Assembly: GCA_963573305.1 (NCBI GenBank)
Contig: OY754329.1
Span: forward strand, 147,633,266 to 147,697,265
Reading direction: 5' to 3'
Source: Pyrrhosoma nymphula
Lineage: Eukaryota; Arthropoda; Insecta; Odonata; Coenagrionidae
Length of the DNA stretch: 64,000 bases
This document shows positions 1-9,870 of this stretch, piece after piece. A program made the position numbers and the translations under genes. Every line of letters begins with the position of its first letter. Position 1 is the first letter of the stretch. Under the pieces are notes generated by a model that did no database searches, was not told the origin of the DNA, and was given only the letters and a program-made list of their open reading frames with translations.

Positions 1-1387
1 CTGCACAAAGGAAAACACAGCCTCACCAAAATCCTCATGCCGGGCCATACATCAGCGACATTGCCAAAGCCTTCATTCGAGAGAATAATGAGAGACATTT
101 CTTTTTCGAAAAAATTCTCAGAATTTTGGAATTAAGTCCAAATAAAAAAAGGGTCGAAAAACCTTAGAGAAAGGAAGGATCGGCCCTGAGTTGCCCGGCT
201 CAGCGTTTTTCCGAGTGCAAGAAGAGTCTTACTCAAATAGTCGAGAGAAAAAGGGTCCTCGGTTACATCAGTCCAAAAGAGCCAAGTAGGTAAAAGGGGT
301 AGTGGAACGTTTGAGTAGCAAAAGACCAGAAAAAGCTCAAGATTTTAAAAAAATGGGATACTATAATATTTTTTCACTAAGGCATTTTGGGAATAAACCC
401 TCAGGGAACAAGAGACGAAAAAGTTAATTCTAGAGGAAGATTAATCACGTTTCTTTAATGAGAATGACATCCATTACTTGGTCAGCAGGAATAAGATCTC
501 TGCATAGCCATAAACGTTATTTTCCCTACCACCAAAATCTAGCTCGATAGCAGTACCTATTCCGCATAATAATTCTCAGTGCCTTAACTTTTACTTCAAC
601 ACCAATTAGTTATCATTTATCTATCAATTATCGAAGATTAAAAGTTGACGCGTAATTACTCGGCCACTATTATGGCTCTTAACATGTGTATTACAGTTAC
701 CTCGGTGCATTTTCATAGGCATTAAATACGAAGAAGGTTCAAGAGTTCGGCAATTAACATCGATCTGCGAATCTACCGCCAGCGAAAAACGATTAACAGG
801 TTACAAGGTATAAAAGTCTCCAATGGCCGTAATAAATTGGCAGCACTCGTCAAAAATACGCCACAATTGCTGTGTTGGTTTGCGGGAAAAAATAGGGGTA
901 AATCCACGCCAGTGACCAACCACAACCTCTCGACCAGAAACTTTATACCAGAAACTTTATATACCTTGTAACTTTAAGAGGTCGTAGAGCTCACGTTCCC
1001 TAGTTTTGATTAACACGTTATCAAAAATTCTTCGTAAATTCAGTTTTTGCCCAGTAAGTACCCGATTATTGCGACTCCTTTACGTAAATCAACAATCACA
1101 ATGATTCATCGCGCAAAAGCTAGGGTACCTAATTTCATTTAGCGTGCCTACGTAATGCAATATACTTTCGACTTCTCTATCCTTTGCAGATTTTATTTGG
1201 TAGGTTCACAATTAGCTGCCAACAAGTCCACTCTTCATTGCATGAGCATGGCATCCCAGTTAGAAGGATGACAGTAACAACTGCATTTGGTATCACAGAA
1301 GTGGCTTAAGTTTGATCCGTCAACAAGGAGTGTGCTTGCTGATGGAAAACTCTTGTCGCAATTATGCAGGCAGCACTCAACCTGCAA
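1..1387. other. AT-rich non-coding DNA, no gene recognised
   Basis: No reading frame of useful length or recognisable domain is present on either strand. The only local structure noticed is a short imperfect duplication around 930-962, where ACCAGAAACTTTATA occurs twice. Intergenic or intronic sequence is the simplest reading. Confidence 0.5.
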
Positions 1388-1566
1388 GCGTAGTCGTGGT
1401 AGGTAGGCTAATAACGCGCTGAACTGTCCACCAAAAGGTCGTGAATTCGATTCTCACATCGGGCACATGTAGTGATTACACTGGGAGTATGGGCTTAAGT
1501 GAGATCACGTGATCCAGTCTTCGGAATTGGAGCACCCACATCCAAGTCTACTACTTCTACTAATCG
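1388..1566 (+). repeat. tRNA-derived SINE-like element
   Basis: The first ~80 bases look like a degenerate tRNA. An A-box-like TGGTAGGTAGGCTAATAACG is followed by CGCTGAACTGTCCACC and an AAAAGGTCG stretch resembling a variable arm. A T-arm follows, GTGAA-TTCGATT-CTCAC, whose stem pairs at four of five positions and which contains the B-box core. An unrelated body follows, ending near 1548-1566 in a pyrimidine-rich CTACTACTTCTACTAATCG-type tail. This head-body-tail layout is typical of tRNA-derived SINEs, which are copied in trans by LINE reverse transcriptase. The right boundary is uncertain, and no target-site duplication was identified. Confidence 0.5.
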
Positions 1567-2099
1567 AAATGAAAGTCATTACACGTTATGACAGTAAGAA
1601 ATGCAAGCTATCGAATTATTTACGAAAAAACACAGTACCGAATTCTTGCATGATTTGGATTACTACACAATACATGTACCAGAAAAATACCCATTAGATT
1701 GAATGAATTTTCTGCTCGAAATCAATGCTATATGAATAATAATAATAATGCTTTATCATAAAACTTCGGCATATTAGGATGTATTTATCAACGATAGGCA
1801 TATATTAAAATTAATTTTTGATTTTTTTATTACTGTTTTCAAAACAATAGACATTATATGTGAATTTAGAACGAAGAAGAGAAATAAAAATCTCGTTCAC
1901 CTTAATTTTACTTTACGGTAAATTTTTTATCGAAGCCACCGATATGTCCATCAATGGCAATACACGTCCTTACCAAAAATCCAAGAGGATAAGTTTCTTG
2001 ATGCCTGAAAACATTTTAAAAGTGCAAATATACAATCAATACGAACTTTAATTCAAATACCTACGATTCCTTAAATATGTCACATAAATACCCCCTCTG
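1567..2099. other. AT-rich non-coding DNA
   Basis: The stretch is A/T-rich, with homopolymer runs and a short ATA/AAT repeat near 1735-1750. The reading frames of about 60 codons carry no recognisable motif. Nothing further is supported. Confidence 0.5.
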
Positions 2100-2480
2100 T
2101 TCATGGAGGATTACACTTAAAGGCTGGAAAAAAATCGAATAGCCAAAAAGACGCAAATCCGGAGATTCGGGGATGAATTTTCAATAAAGAATCAACGGCT
2201 TCCAAAATACAGAGGAGCTTTAGGGGTTGACGGGCGAAGAGGGATTGTGTGCTCGGGGAAGGGACAGATAGGAATGTATAGTGGAGAGAAAGCTCTCTCC
2301 CTGTCCTAAGGAAATGGGGTGAGGAAGAGGAGGAAAGAAAGAAAAGTATATACATCTACATATTGCCCGGCGGGCCGCTGGAGGGGCGTGTGGCAGGGGG
2401 TACACCAGCCAAGAAAAAGGAAAGAATAGGGGAAAGGGTATTGGAACAAGGAAAGGAAGAAAGTGAAGTGTATCCCAACG
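2100..2480 (+). repeat. purine-rich block
   Basis: The plus strand is dominated by G and A (GAGGAAGAGGAGGAAAG type). A short GC-rich interruption lies near 2365-2405 (GCCCGGCGGGCCGCTGG, itself nearly palindromic). Apparent minus-strand reading frames here are rich in Pro, Ser, Leu and Phe and reflect the polypyrimidine complement, not protein constraint. It belongs to the series of similar blocks described elsewhere in the window. Confidence 0.5.
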
Positions 2481-3041
2481 GAGTGTCTTAATCTCACCCT
2501 CTGTTTGTGTTATAGCAATTGATTGTGCATGGGAAGAAAGAATTTTAGTTCCTGTCAGTCCGGCTGTGTATTTCTGTTTCTTTATCGCTTCCTTTAACTC
2601 TGATGATAAAAATAAAATCATCTGTGTCACCCTAAAACTTGCATGATCAGAAATTAATAGGTTATCTTAGCCTATTGAGTAGCATCCTAGACTTTAACAG
2701 AAGCCAATATAATCCTTACAATTACACAATAAAATACATTTTAGAGTTTTTGCTGTGCACACGCAGTGTAATCATTTTTTCATTCACATGTTTAATTCGT
2801 CATTATCAAGATCGTGGTTAAAATTTTAAGGATCTCGGGATTCCCACTGGGTAATATTCTCTATATCTGCCAACATTTCTAAAGGACTGTCAAAAGGTTT
2901 CATCATCAACACGCCTGATGAGGAATGGAAATTCTCCTTTCGAAGCGTCGGTAAATATGGAGGACATTACCCGGTAGAAAACCCCAGGAGAATTTACATT
3001 TTTTTTTAACTCACCAGGAAAGCATCGAATCTTTCTTCATC

Positions 3042-3546
3042 TAGCCCAGGAAAAATAAACAAAATTTGACCCGAACCCAGAAATAATTAATAACAAATAC
3101 AGACCTTTAGAGATGTATTCAGGACCCCGTTGGGATGAACATATCAAAAGTCCCAAGCGCTCCTAGGTGGGATAACGAAAATATCCTGGAAAAACCTGGA
3201 AATACTGGAGTTTTCCTGGAATTCGTACTGTTCGGTAACTAGAAGAGCTACAGAGGCGTTCTTTTCTTCCGGTACCCCTGTTTTTACTGATCTATATTTG
3301 TGAAAGGTGTCCGGTAGCCTCCCGAGGCTCCCATTCTGATCCTGGTCCACTGGAAGGTCATGAAGTGCCATATCATGTACTAAACTCGCCTTAAACCGAT
3401 ATTTGCCGGACTACTAAGCTGCGAAACGGCATTACTAAAACTTGTTTCGGTGCTTGACCCAAGAATAATCTTTCTGAGCACCAATATTTGCAGCAGCACC
3501 CAGATCCTGCCCGCCTGGTAGGTGCGAGAAGTGCCCGATCGTCTAC
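3042..3546 (-). repeat. Long inverted repeat, copy 1
   Basis: This ~505-bp segment is matched in inverted orientation by 6464-6957 with few gaps. Outer edges share a CCCAGGAAAA-type start and inner edges share GTAGACGATC and AGGTGCGAGAAGTGCC. On the minus strand both copies keep an open 75-codon frame (3144-3371 here). Hand alignment of that frame gives roughly 17 base differences, about 5 synonymous and 12 not, which is what drift without protein constraint would give. The pair could be an interspersed repeat inserted twice or the long terminal inverted repeats of a ~3.9-kb foldback element. No transposase is visible between them. Confidence 0.7.
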
Positions 3547-4598
3547 AAAAACAGTGGTAAATGAAGTCCAGTTCCACTACTAAAGATAAAACAAAAAGAA
3601 ATTCACAACATTGAACGTATTTTGATTTATTTTAATACGTAATGAAGGTTTTTGTCGTTTAAAATTTGTTTGAAGTCTCTTTTACTTAAAAGTAAAAATT
3701 AACAGAATTAAAATTTATATAATTTTATGAACATTATTAGGCGTCACGGAACTTGCGACGAGTATTTGGCATATCACTCGCATCTTTTATTTAAAAAAAA
3801 ATTAAAACCATCATTGAATAGTTACGTAGAGTTCACCCAAGCTACTTCTAAGCGATTTATCTGGGTACACCCATATGATCTTGGGCTAAGCGAATGTTCA
3901 CTTAACAAGCGAGCCAAGTCCATGTATTAATCACCAATACTGTCGACTGTAAAGAAAGATGAGATTTGTAGACTCACCAATGTTGATAAAGGCAACAATT
4001 AACGCACATGAAAAAGGCGCAGGGGACAATTAACATATGTCGTCGGGAGACATATGTTGCGGAGCATTGGTTATAATTGTTTTTTTTCACATTTTCATTC
4101 GAATTCGAATTTTATTCAAAAATTAGAGCTTTTTTAGTATGCATCAAGTAAATATAATAATAATAAAGTCAAAAAACTTATTTCGTATGACTGAATCTCT
4201 CAATAGTTAACAACATTTACGCATTTGAAGCTTAAACATGAGTTATTTGTTTCACACCTTACTCTGAAAATAATTTCAATGCCGAGTTTTTTACCAATTT
4301 TAAAAATAGAATCCCGTGGAGTAGTTTTCACAATAATTGCGAAAACACAACCGTTAAATTTACTACGTGATCTGTAACTCAAAACTCCTCATTTCTTATG
4401 TCTTTGTGGAGATCACAGCCACACCAAATCCCATAGAAAGCAGCCTATATTTTTTTACAAATACCTCGATAAATGGTGCAGTAAGTGACTGATATTTTGA
4501 TATCAGCTTGAAAATGAGCTTTTTTATTTGTAAATTATCATCACAGCAGTATAAATTAACGGGAGGTTTAAATTGAAGTGAGAAAAAATGCTCCTGGT
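3547..4598. other. AT-rich non-coding DNA with one short hairpin
   Basis: No gene is recognised. The only structure is a perfect 10-bp stem at 4032-4058, listed separately. The remainder is A/T-rich. Confidence 0.45.
4032..4058. repeat. Short perfect hairpin
   Basis: AACATATGTC (4032-4041) pairs perfectly with GACATATGTT (4049-4058) around the 7-nt loop GTCGGGA. A T-rich run follows near 4080-4087. It could be part of a small repeat element or a chance palindrome. No neighbouring gene suggests a terminator role. Confidence 0.4.
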
Positions 4599-4599
4599 C

Positions 4600-4692
4600 T
4601 TTACAAGATATTCTTTTTCTTCTCCTTCCCCGCTTACCCAACATCCTCCCCTCAATCACGGCCTTCAGCATTTCTTCCTCCCTAATTTTTAA
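4600..4692 (-). mobile_element. LINE ORF2 C-terminal fragment
   Basis: Read on the minus strand the segment gives MLKAVIEGRMLGKRG followed by RRRKRIS. This matches the conserved post-RT segment of many arthropod non-LTR retrotransposons, of the general form LLxxVIEGRxxGKRGRGRKR. The same segment occurs at 59040-59110 on the minus strand (VVIEGRVLGKWGRGRKRI), so the two fragments belong to related families. Only about 30 codons are recognisable, and this is a dead 5'-truncated or fragmented copy. Confidence 0.6.
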
Positions 4693-4962
4693 TGAGAACA
4701 AATTCATTGTATTTTATGAGTAGAGATATCCCGCAAAATACACCGTAAAAGAAACTTCACGGATGACAAATGGATAGTTACGATTGAGAACATTCAAAGA
4801 AAACTCCACAACGGGGAGTCATAAGGTCAAGAGTAGAAGTGTTCAAAAATAATCCACAAGTGAGTAGTTAATGTTAATCCTCTTTTTCCTTCAATAAAGT
4901 AGGCACATGGCCTGTTTTTTCTTCGTCCCTTCGCCTTTTATTCTTGCTTGACGTTAAGGTGA

Positions 4963-5312
4963 TCACACTATCATTTGTTGGCCAACCTATACTTCTTTTT
5001 CTCAACGGTAACTTATCACGAGCTATTTTTACCATTCTTTCTTCGCCTATACGATTTAAGTGTTCACTCCATTCGTGCTTTTTTTAAGGCCCACTCGTTC
5101 ATATGTAAGTACGACTTTGCAATTTTTTCCTGTAGTTTTATTTCATTCTCGGTCCAGTAATGTTTCACCGGTGATTTTCCGCAGTACTTTCATCACACCA
5201 GTCTTGAAGAGTCTTCTTGCTCTAGCTCTATCAGCCCGAGTCTCCACCATTTATGTCATTTATCTTATACTAGCATTATTAACTCTAGATTTTGCGTATA
5301 AATTGCTTCAGG
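4963..5312 (-). mobile_element. LINE ORF2 C-terminal fragment (second family)
   Basis: The minus strand reads ETRADRARARRLFKTG, VLRKITGETLLDRE, then after a stop and frame disruption a segment ending in KARMEWTLKSYRRRKNGK. This is the post-thumb region of RTE/Jockey-like non-LTR retrotransposons, usually ETRADTxxxKRLLRTxEMKxLRxIxGxTLLDR followed by RKxxWNEHIxRM. The enzyme copies element RNA into the chromosome by target-primed reverse transcription, but here only the C-terminal tail survives with stops and frameshifts. It lies inside the 3.0-7.0 kb inverted-repeat pair. Confidence 0.7.
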
Positions 5313-5735
5313 AAAAAATAAACCTGGACCAGGGATTGAACCGCAGCGTAGACGACCACAATACCCAGGCATCCTGATTCTTAAGGCAATTTCTACGTAA
5401 TTCCACCACCGGTTTCCGGCAGACCTAAAATGTCATCATGCGTAGCCAATCACGGAATAAGTTATGTTACAGGATGTATCCCCGTGGTTAGTGGCTTCTT
5501 AGAGGTCCATATTTCCCTTACCAGTGTGATCCTTGATCGACTATTGGGGCTGAAATTCTAGTTCCCTTAAATCCTCTCAAATTGCCTTAGGAATCAGGAA
5601 GCCTGAGTCGCGAGATGGTCTGTGAATTGGCCCGGCAAGGCAAAGGTCCGTGGTTTCTCCTTAATTTGATCACCAGTTTTTGGCAGACCTGAAATACCTT
5701 CACCTAGATTTTTCTTCTAACCCTATACGTCGGTT
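5313..5735. repeat. Two SINE-like units in rearranged orientation
   Basis: Two related units sit ~200 bp apart. Both contain a TTTGGCAGACCT or TTCCGGCAGACCT motif (near 5412-5427 and 5676-5690) in the same orientation. An AAATTGCCTTAGGAATCAGG motif is inverted between them (5368-5393 versus 5579-5600). The first contains ACCAGGGATTGAACC, the complement of a tRNA B box. The second contains GGTCTGTGAATTGGCCCGG followed by GGTCCGTGGTTT, resembling degenerate A and B boxes. I read this as a tRNA-derived SINE family with one copy rearranged. Boundaries are approximate. Confidence 0.45.
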
Positions 5736-5978
5736 CTTCCATATTCTTTCGTTCAAGCATCCAGTCACCAATAAGTCTTTTGCTATTTGTTGACTGAATC
5801 AGGATTCCACATTTCAATATCAAGGCAGTTCTATGCCAAGGTATTTACTTTATTTTCTGCTGTATAATTTTGCCATCTACTGCAAGAATGCATCTAACAG
5901 GTGTTTTAGGTGTAGTTGACGTAGAGTAAATACTATCTATTAATCTTTTGAAAGCTCTTATGTTTTCCGACGAATATT

Positions 5979-6135
5979 TACAATGAACAGTTCTCGGGTT
6001 TCCCACCGGATGGTGATGTTAATCAACACAGACGTTTCGATAGCGTAATTTACTCTTTTCTTCAAGGTGGAAAGTCGCGCTGAAGAAGATGGCAGACTGC
6101 GCTATCCGGTGGTTAATCTGAGAACGTTTCATTCT
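5979..6135. mobile_element. Damaged foldback element
   Basis: The left arm (about 5985-6050, minus strand) reads GCTATCGAAACGTCTG, then CACCATCCGGTGGGAAACCC, then GAGAAC. The right arm (about 6080-6130, plus strand) reads CTGAAGAAGATGGCAGAC, then TGCGCTATCCGGTGG. Aligning them shows that the right arm lost about 30 bp between two ATC triplets, joining CTATC directly to CGGTGG. The right arm also has a CTGAAGA box followed by a pairing helix, GATGGC with GCTATC. This is the layout of the hammerhead-like motifs elsewhere in the window, but the GAAAC half survives only in the left arm. No coding capacity. Confidence 0.5.
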
Positions 6136-6463
6136 AACCAATGGTAGCAATTTTTCAGCACGCGGTGGCCACGGGAAGGGGGAGCGTCGGAGACTCGCAA
6201 TAACCCAGTGCTGCCCAACCGTGCGCTCTCGACATCCAATGGTGGCGGCAGCAGGAGGACTGAGTACATTTTATTTACTGATCTCTTGCCTAAAGTTAAA
6301 CTTTTACGGTAATTTTTTAACGCTGTGAAGCTAATTGTCGCCCACAAAAGAGAAAAGTAGGTGAAGAGTCACAGTTCAACCGCAATTTGCTCCAGGAGAA
6401 GCGAATACTCGAGCGAATAGGCACTTATTAATACTAACCCTTTAAAGGCATCAGAGCATCGCC

Positions 6464-6957
6464 TGTAGACGATCAGGCACTTCTCGCACCTATCAGGCGG
6501 GCAGGATCGGGGTGCTACGGTAAGTATTGGTGCTCAGAAAGGTTATACTTGGGTCAAGCACAGAAACGAGTTCTAATAATGCCGTTTCGTAGCGTAGTAG
6601 TCCGTCAAATATCGGTTTAAGGCGAGTTTAGTACATGATATGACACTTTATGACCTTCCAGTGGACCAGGATCAGAACGGGAGCCTTGGGAGGCTACCAT
6701 ACACCTTTCACAAATGTAGAGAACTAAAAACAGGGGTGCCGGAAGAAAAGAACGCCTATCTAGCTCTTCTAGTTACCGAACAGCACGAATTCCAGGAAAA
6801 CTCCAGTATTTCCAGGTTTTTCCAGGATATTTTTGTTATCCCACCTAGGAGCGCTTGGAACTTTTGATATGTTCATCACAAAGGGGTCCTGGATACATCT
6901 CAAAAGGTCCGTCTTTGTTATTAATTATTTCCGGGTTAAAAACTAATTTTCCTGGGA
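6464..6957 (+). repeat. Long inverted repeat, copy 2
   Basis: This is the inverted partner of 3042-3546. Its plus strand carries the corresponding 75-codon frame (6640-6867), beginning MTLYDLPVDQDQNG and ending PPRSAW. It differs from copy 1 at about ten residues with no frameshift. Base changes fall at all codon positions, which argues against selection on a protein. A tandem motif TTCCAGGAAAACTCCAG / TTTCCAGGTTTTTCCAGG lies inside both copies. Confidence 0.7.
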
Positions 6958-7149
6958 TAATCGTCACAAATTGTCGAACCCTTGGTAAGCTAGAAATAAG
7001 CAGTGTGAAAGCATTAGGTACTAAGTGTTTTCATTTATTTTATAATGAATATCGTAAGTTTGCACAAAAAGACGCTTGAAATTATTTCACATAGGTAGTC
7101 AAGATATAATTCGTTGTCTCGGGCGTGACTTCATGGAATCGGCTTAACA

Positions 7150-7300
7150 TAATGAAAAGTAAAGAAAACTTTGTTATTCCACATAAATATTTAATGTACG
7201 ACCTAGGTTTCCGTCACCAGATGATGACGTGCCACGTCGAAACCTAGGTCGTACATTAAATATTTATGTGGAATTACAAAGTTTTCTTTACTTTTCATTA
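7150..7300. mobile_element. Palindromic foldback element, family C
   Basis: Two ~62-bp arms (7150-7211 and 7239-7300) are nearly perfect inverted repeats starting TAATGAAAAGTAAAGAAAAC. They enclose a 27-bp centre, CGTCACCAG then ATGATGACGTGCCACGTC. No transposase or reverse transcriptase is present, so it is non-autonomous. The centre plus right arm fits a degenerate hammerhead ribozyme fold, annotated separately. The near identity of the arms suggests recent insertion or ongoing arm correction. No convincing target-site duplication was found. Confidence 0.8.
7218..7254 (+). ncRNA. Hammerhead-ribozyme-like motif, family C
   Basis: Core box CAGATGA (7218-7224; the usual box is CUGANGA, so U4 is replaced by A). 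One unpaired T follows, then helix II GACGT/ACGTC (7226-7230 with 7234-7238), GAA (7239-7241), and helix III AC/GT around loop CTAG. The predicted site is GTC, with cleavage between 7250 and 7251, then GTAC. Helix I is weak because the 5' strand reads GTCAC instead of GTAC. The layout is right, but this copy is probably inactive. Confidence 0.45.
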
Positions 7301-7319
7301 GTCAAGATATCATCTGTGT

Positions 7320-7930
7320 TATACAGTAGGATGGAAGGATAGGAATGAGGGCAAGGAGTGTGGGAAAGGTATTGAGACGGAAAAGACGACTAGAAAGAGA
7401 AGGGATTGGGAGGGATTTGAAGGGGGGGGAGGGCGGGATGGATTCGGTAAAAAGCGATGCAAGGAGCAAGATAAGATGGCGGTGGGGATGGAAATGAGAG
7501 AGAGGGCGAGGAGGAAAGAAGTAGTAGGAGTGAGACTGGGGCTGGCGGGGGAACATTTCTGGGGGCCTTCCATCGGATCGGGGGAGGGGGTTGAATGGGG
7601 AAGGATATCCGAGGGAGTTAAGGTTGTGGAGGGGGAGGGAGGAGATGGTGAAGAGGGGGTGGGAAGGCGGGGGAGCAGCGCTGGAGGAGGAGGAGAAGCG
7701 AATCGATGGATGGTCCTCAGGAATTCCGTCCACGAACACCCAGAAGAGGAGAGTCAGGTCAGACTTCTAGGAAATGCTGACCGCCCATTTGTGAGGAGGA
7801 CGCAGGGGGGTAAGAATTTGGGCGGGGGGGAGGTGTGGATGGTGGAGGGGGGAGGGCTTCGGAAACGGAAATGGGTGGGAGGGGTGGTAGACGAAGGATG
7901 AGGAGAGAAACACAGACTGTCTCGACGAGG
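7320..7930 (+). repeat. G-rich polypurine block
   Basis: Over ~600 bp the plus strand is overwhelmingly G and A, with many GGGGG and GGAGG runs and few pyrimidines. Long reading frames on both strands are by-products of this composition (Gly/Glu/Arg-rich on plus, Pro/Ser/Leu-rich on minus). Such mirror-type tracts can form triplex DNA, and the G-runs can form quadruplexes. No promoter motif or gene start was recognised. Confidence 0.6.
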
Positions 7931-9020
7931 AAAGAGCAGAAAAGATAAAGTGCAAAACAACCTTTTTTCCCTCACGAGACGCGCCCTCTCCCTGCCTCAC
8001 CCCACCCACCCCGCCCTTGCCTCATGGGAAGCATAAAAAAGTCTCAAAGGCTTTATTCGGGTGAAATTGAGACCATCGGGCACCTCCCGCACGACGAACT
8101 CGACGCCATGAATGTGACATCTCGAGGTTCAACACTGAGAAATGACGCGAAAACGGAAAGATCGCAATAATTAGATAAAAGTGAATGCGAAAATGTTGGG
8201 CCACACAATTTATTTTAGCTTTGTTTGCGAAATTACAGTTTGTTTCGGAAGAAAAAAATAGGAGTGACTGAATGTTTTCTTTAAGAAGAAAAAAATAAGA
8301 GAGCTGAATGAAATGGGAAGAATCTTTGGGAATCTAAATCTATTTCAAATTATAACAAAAAATAACTCTAATTTTAAAATTAATAGCGATATTTCTCATC
8401 CACAACATTTTCACAAATATTAAGCTAAAATGTTACGAGGGGGCACGATTAAACAACGCAGGAACAAGTTTCAACAGCAGGAGCACAATGGCGAGGTGGT
8501 AAATGGTCAACGAGCACCGAATTCATGACATAGCAAGCTGAATCCACCGATTAAACAATTATTCCATTGTAAACGTATTCATTATCTCTCCTTCTGTAAT
8601 TCGCTATCTTCAATGAGTCTTGATAACGCTTACAATCGACGTAGTATTTATCAAGATCTTATAAGAATGGAATATAGGACTTATTCAATAGCGGTATTGA
8701 TACTATTTTGTTTTAAACGAGACTAAATGAAGGACATTAATAAATTAACAGCCCCAGGATATAAATAGAAGACTGCTGAAAAAACCGGTAGGTAATCAAA
8801 GAAAAAGAGGAGGAATGAAAAAAAATAAAGAAAAGGACGAGAATCAGAGCGCTGAGTCCAGGAGAGAAAAAAGAGAAAAGGGAGAAGAACGTGGGCAAGA
8901 ATGTGAAATCAAAACCTCCATAACAATTATCAATAGTTATACTTAAAAGCACGCCAAAATTGTTGCAATAAATAATTAAAATTACTATGATAAACTTGGC
9001 AGTGGCAGGCTTCACGTCGT
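7931..9020. other. Non-coding DNA, AT-rich with a small purine block
   Basis: A pyrimidine-rich stretch at about 7960-8020 gives way to AT-rich DNA. A purine-rich block lies at about 8790-8900. No gene, repeat family or RNA was recognised. Confidence 0.45.
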
Positions 9021-9033
9021 AGAAGTTATCTAT

Positions 9034-9461
9034 ATTAGTACTCATGATTAAAGGCATGCTAAATTTTAATTAGTATGCCTTGGATTAAAGCTAATACTTA
9101 GTACTTTTCTACACATTTTTTTTTGTAAGACGCGTTTCACCGATTTACAGCATCGTGAGGTACAGAAGTTTGTTCAAACTTGAAACTTCTGTACCTGACG
9201 ATGCCGTAAATCGGTAATGACGATGCCGTAAATCGTAAATTTTAATTAGTATGCCTTGGATTAAAGCTAATACTTAGTAATTTTCTACACATTTTTTATT
9301 GTACGACGCTTTTCACCGATTTACGGCATCGTGAGGCACAGAAGTTTGTTCAAACTTGAAACTTCTGTCCCTGACGATGCCGTAAATCGGTGAAACGCGT
9401 CGTACAAAAAATATTTTGTAGAAAAGTACTAAGTATTATCTTTGATCATGAGTACTAATTA
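9034..9461. mobile_element. Foldback element family B, one complete and one partial copy in tandem
   Basis: Two direct units start at 9061 and 9237 with the same AAATTTTAATTAGTATGCC. The second is complete: its left arm (about 9242-9355) and right arm (about 9357-9461, ending AGTACTAATT) form an inverted repeat that includes CACCGATTTACGGCATCG and its complement. The first lost its 3' end just after CGATGCCGTAAATCGGTAA. A further fragment of the end sequence, ATTAGTACTCATGATTAAAG, lies at 9034-9054. No coding capacity. The plus strand of unit two and the minus strand of its left arm both carry hammerhead-like cores. Confidence 0.75.
9371..9405 (+). ncRNA. Hammerhead-ribozyme-like motif, family B
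   Basis: Intact core box CTGACGA (9371-9377) is followed by one extra T, then helix II GCCG/CGGT (9379-9382 with 9388-9391) around TAAAT, and GAA (9392-9394). A two-pair helix III AC/GT closes loop GC, and site GTC gives predicted cleavage between 9401 and 9402, followed by GTAC. Here the 5' strand of helix I reads GTCC. In the partial copy at 9191-9201 it reads GTAC directly before CTGACGA, which pairs perfectly with GTAC. The ancestral form therefore had a proper helix I. Confidence 0.55.
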
Positions 9462-9639
9462 CTATAATAATTTAAGTACTCGTAAAACTTAGTCAAATAC
9501 TGAAATAATGTAAATAAAAAGTTGTAATCCATGTGAGATAAATGAAGAGGGCTAAACTTAAATAGGAACTCTCAACGAAGTGCAGGGCAGGTCCTTTAAG
9601 CCTAGTTTAAGAAACGAATGCACTCATCGTAAAATGTGA

Positions 9640-9870
9640 ACCTTTCACATTGTGTGTGAGAACGCGGGGCAAGACAAAGTGTGGGATAGAGAGAAAGAGA
9701 GACGGAGGAAGAAGGGAAAGGAGAGAGAGATGGGCAGTAGCTGCTTGAGCGAGCGCGAGGGAGAACCGGTCGACAGCAACAGACAGACAAAAGAGAGAAG
9801 AGGAACAGGGGCGAGGAGTTTCGTGAGACAAGGGCTTTTCTCCAAAGAGAAGAAGGGCGGACAAGGTAAG
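9640..9870 (+). repeat. GA-rich polypurine block
   Basis: Plus strand is rich in GAGAGA and GGAGGAAG, including GGAAAGGAGAGAGAGATGGG. Reading frames in all phases are compositional shadows. No gene was recognised. Confidence 0.5.

Noticed and set aside
3144..3371. 75-codon frame conserved in two inverted copies as a possible real protein
   Set aside because: Base changes between the copies are not concentrated at synonymous positions, as expected of a drifting repeat.
3042..6957. Polinton/Maverick-like element bounded by long inverted repeats
   Set aside because: The ~2.9-kb interior has no polymerase, integrase or capsid-like frame, only LINE and SINE fragments.
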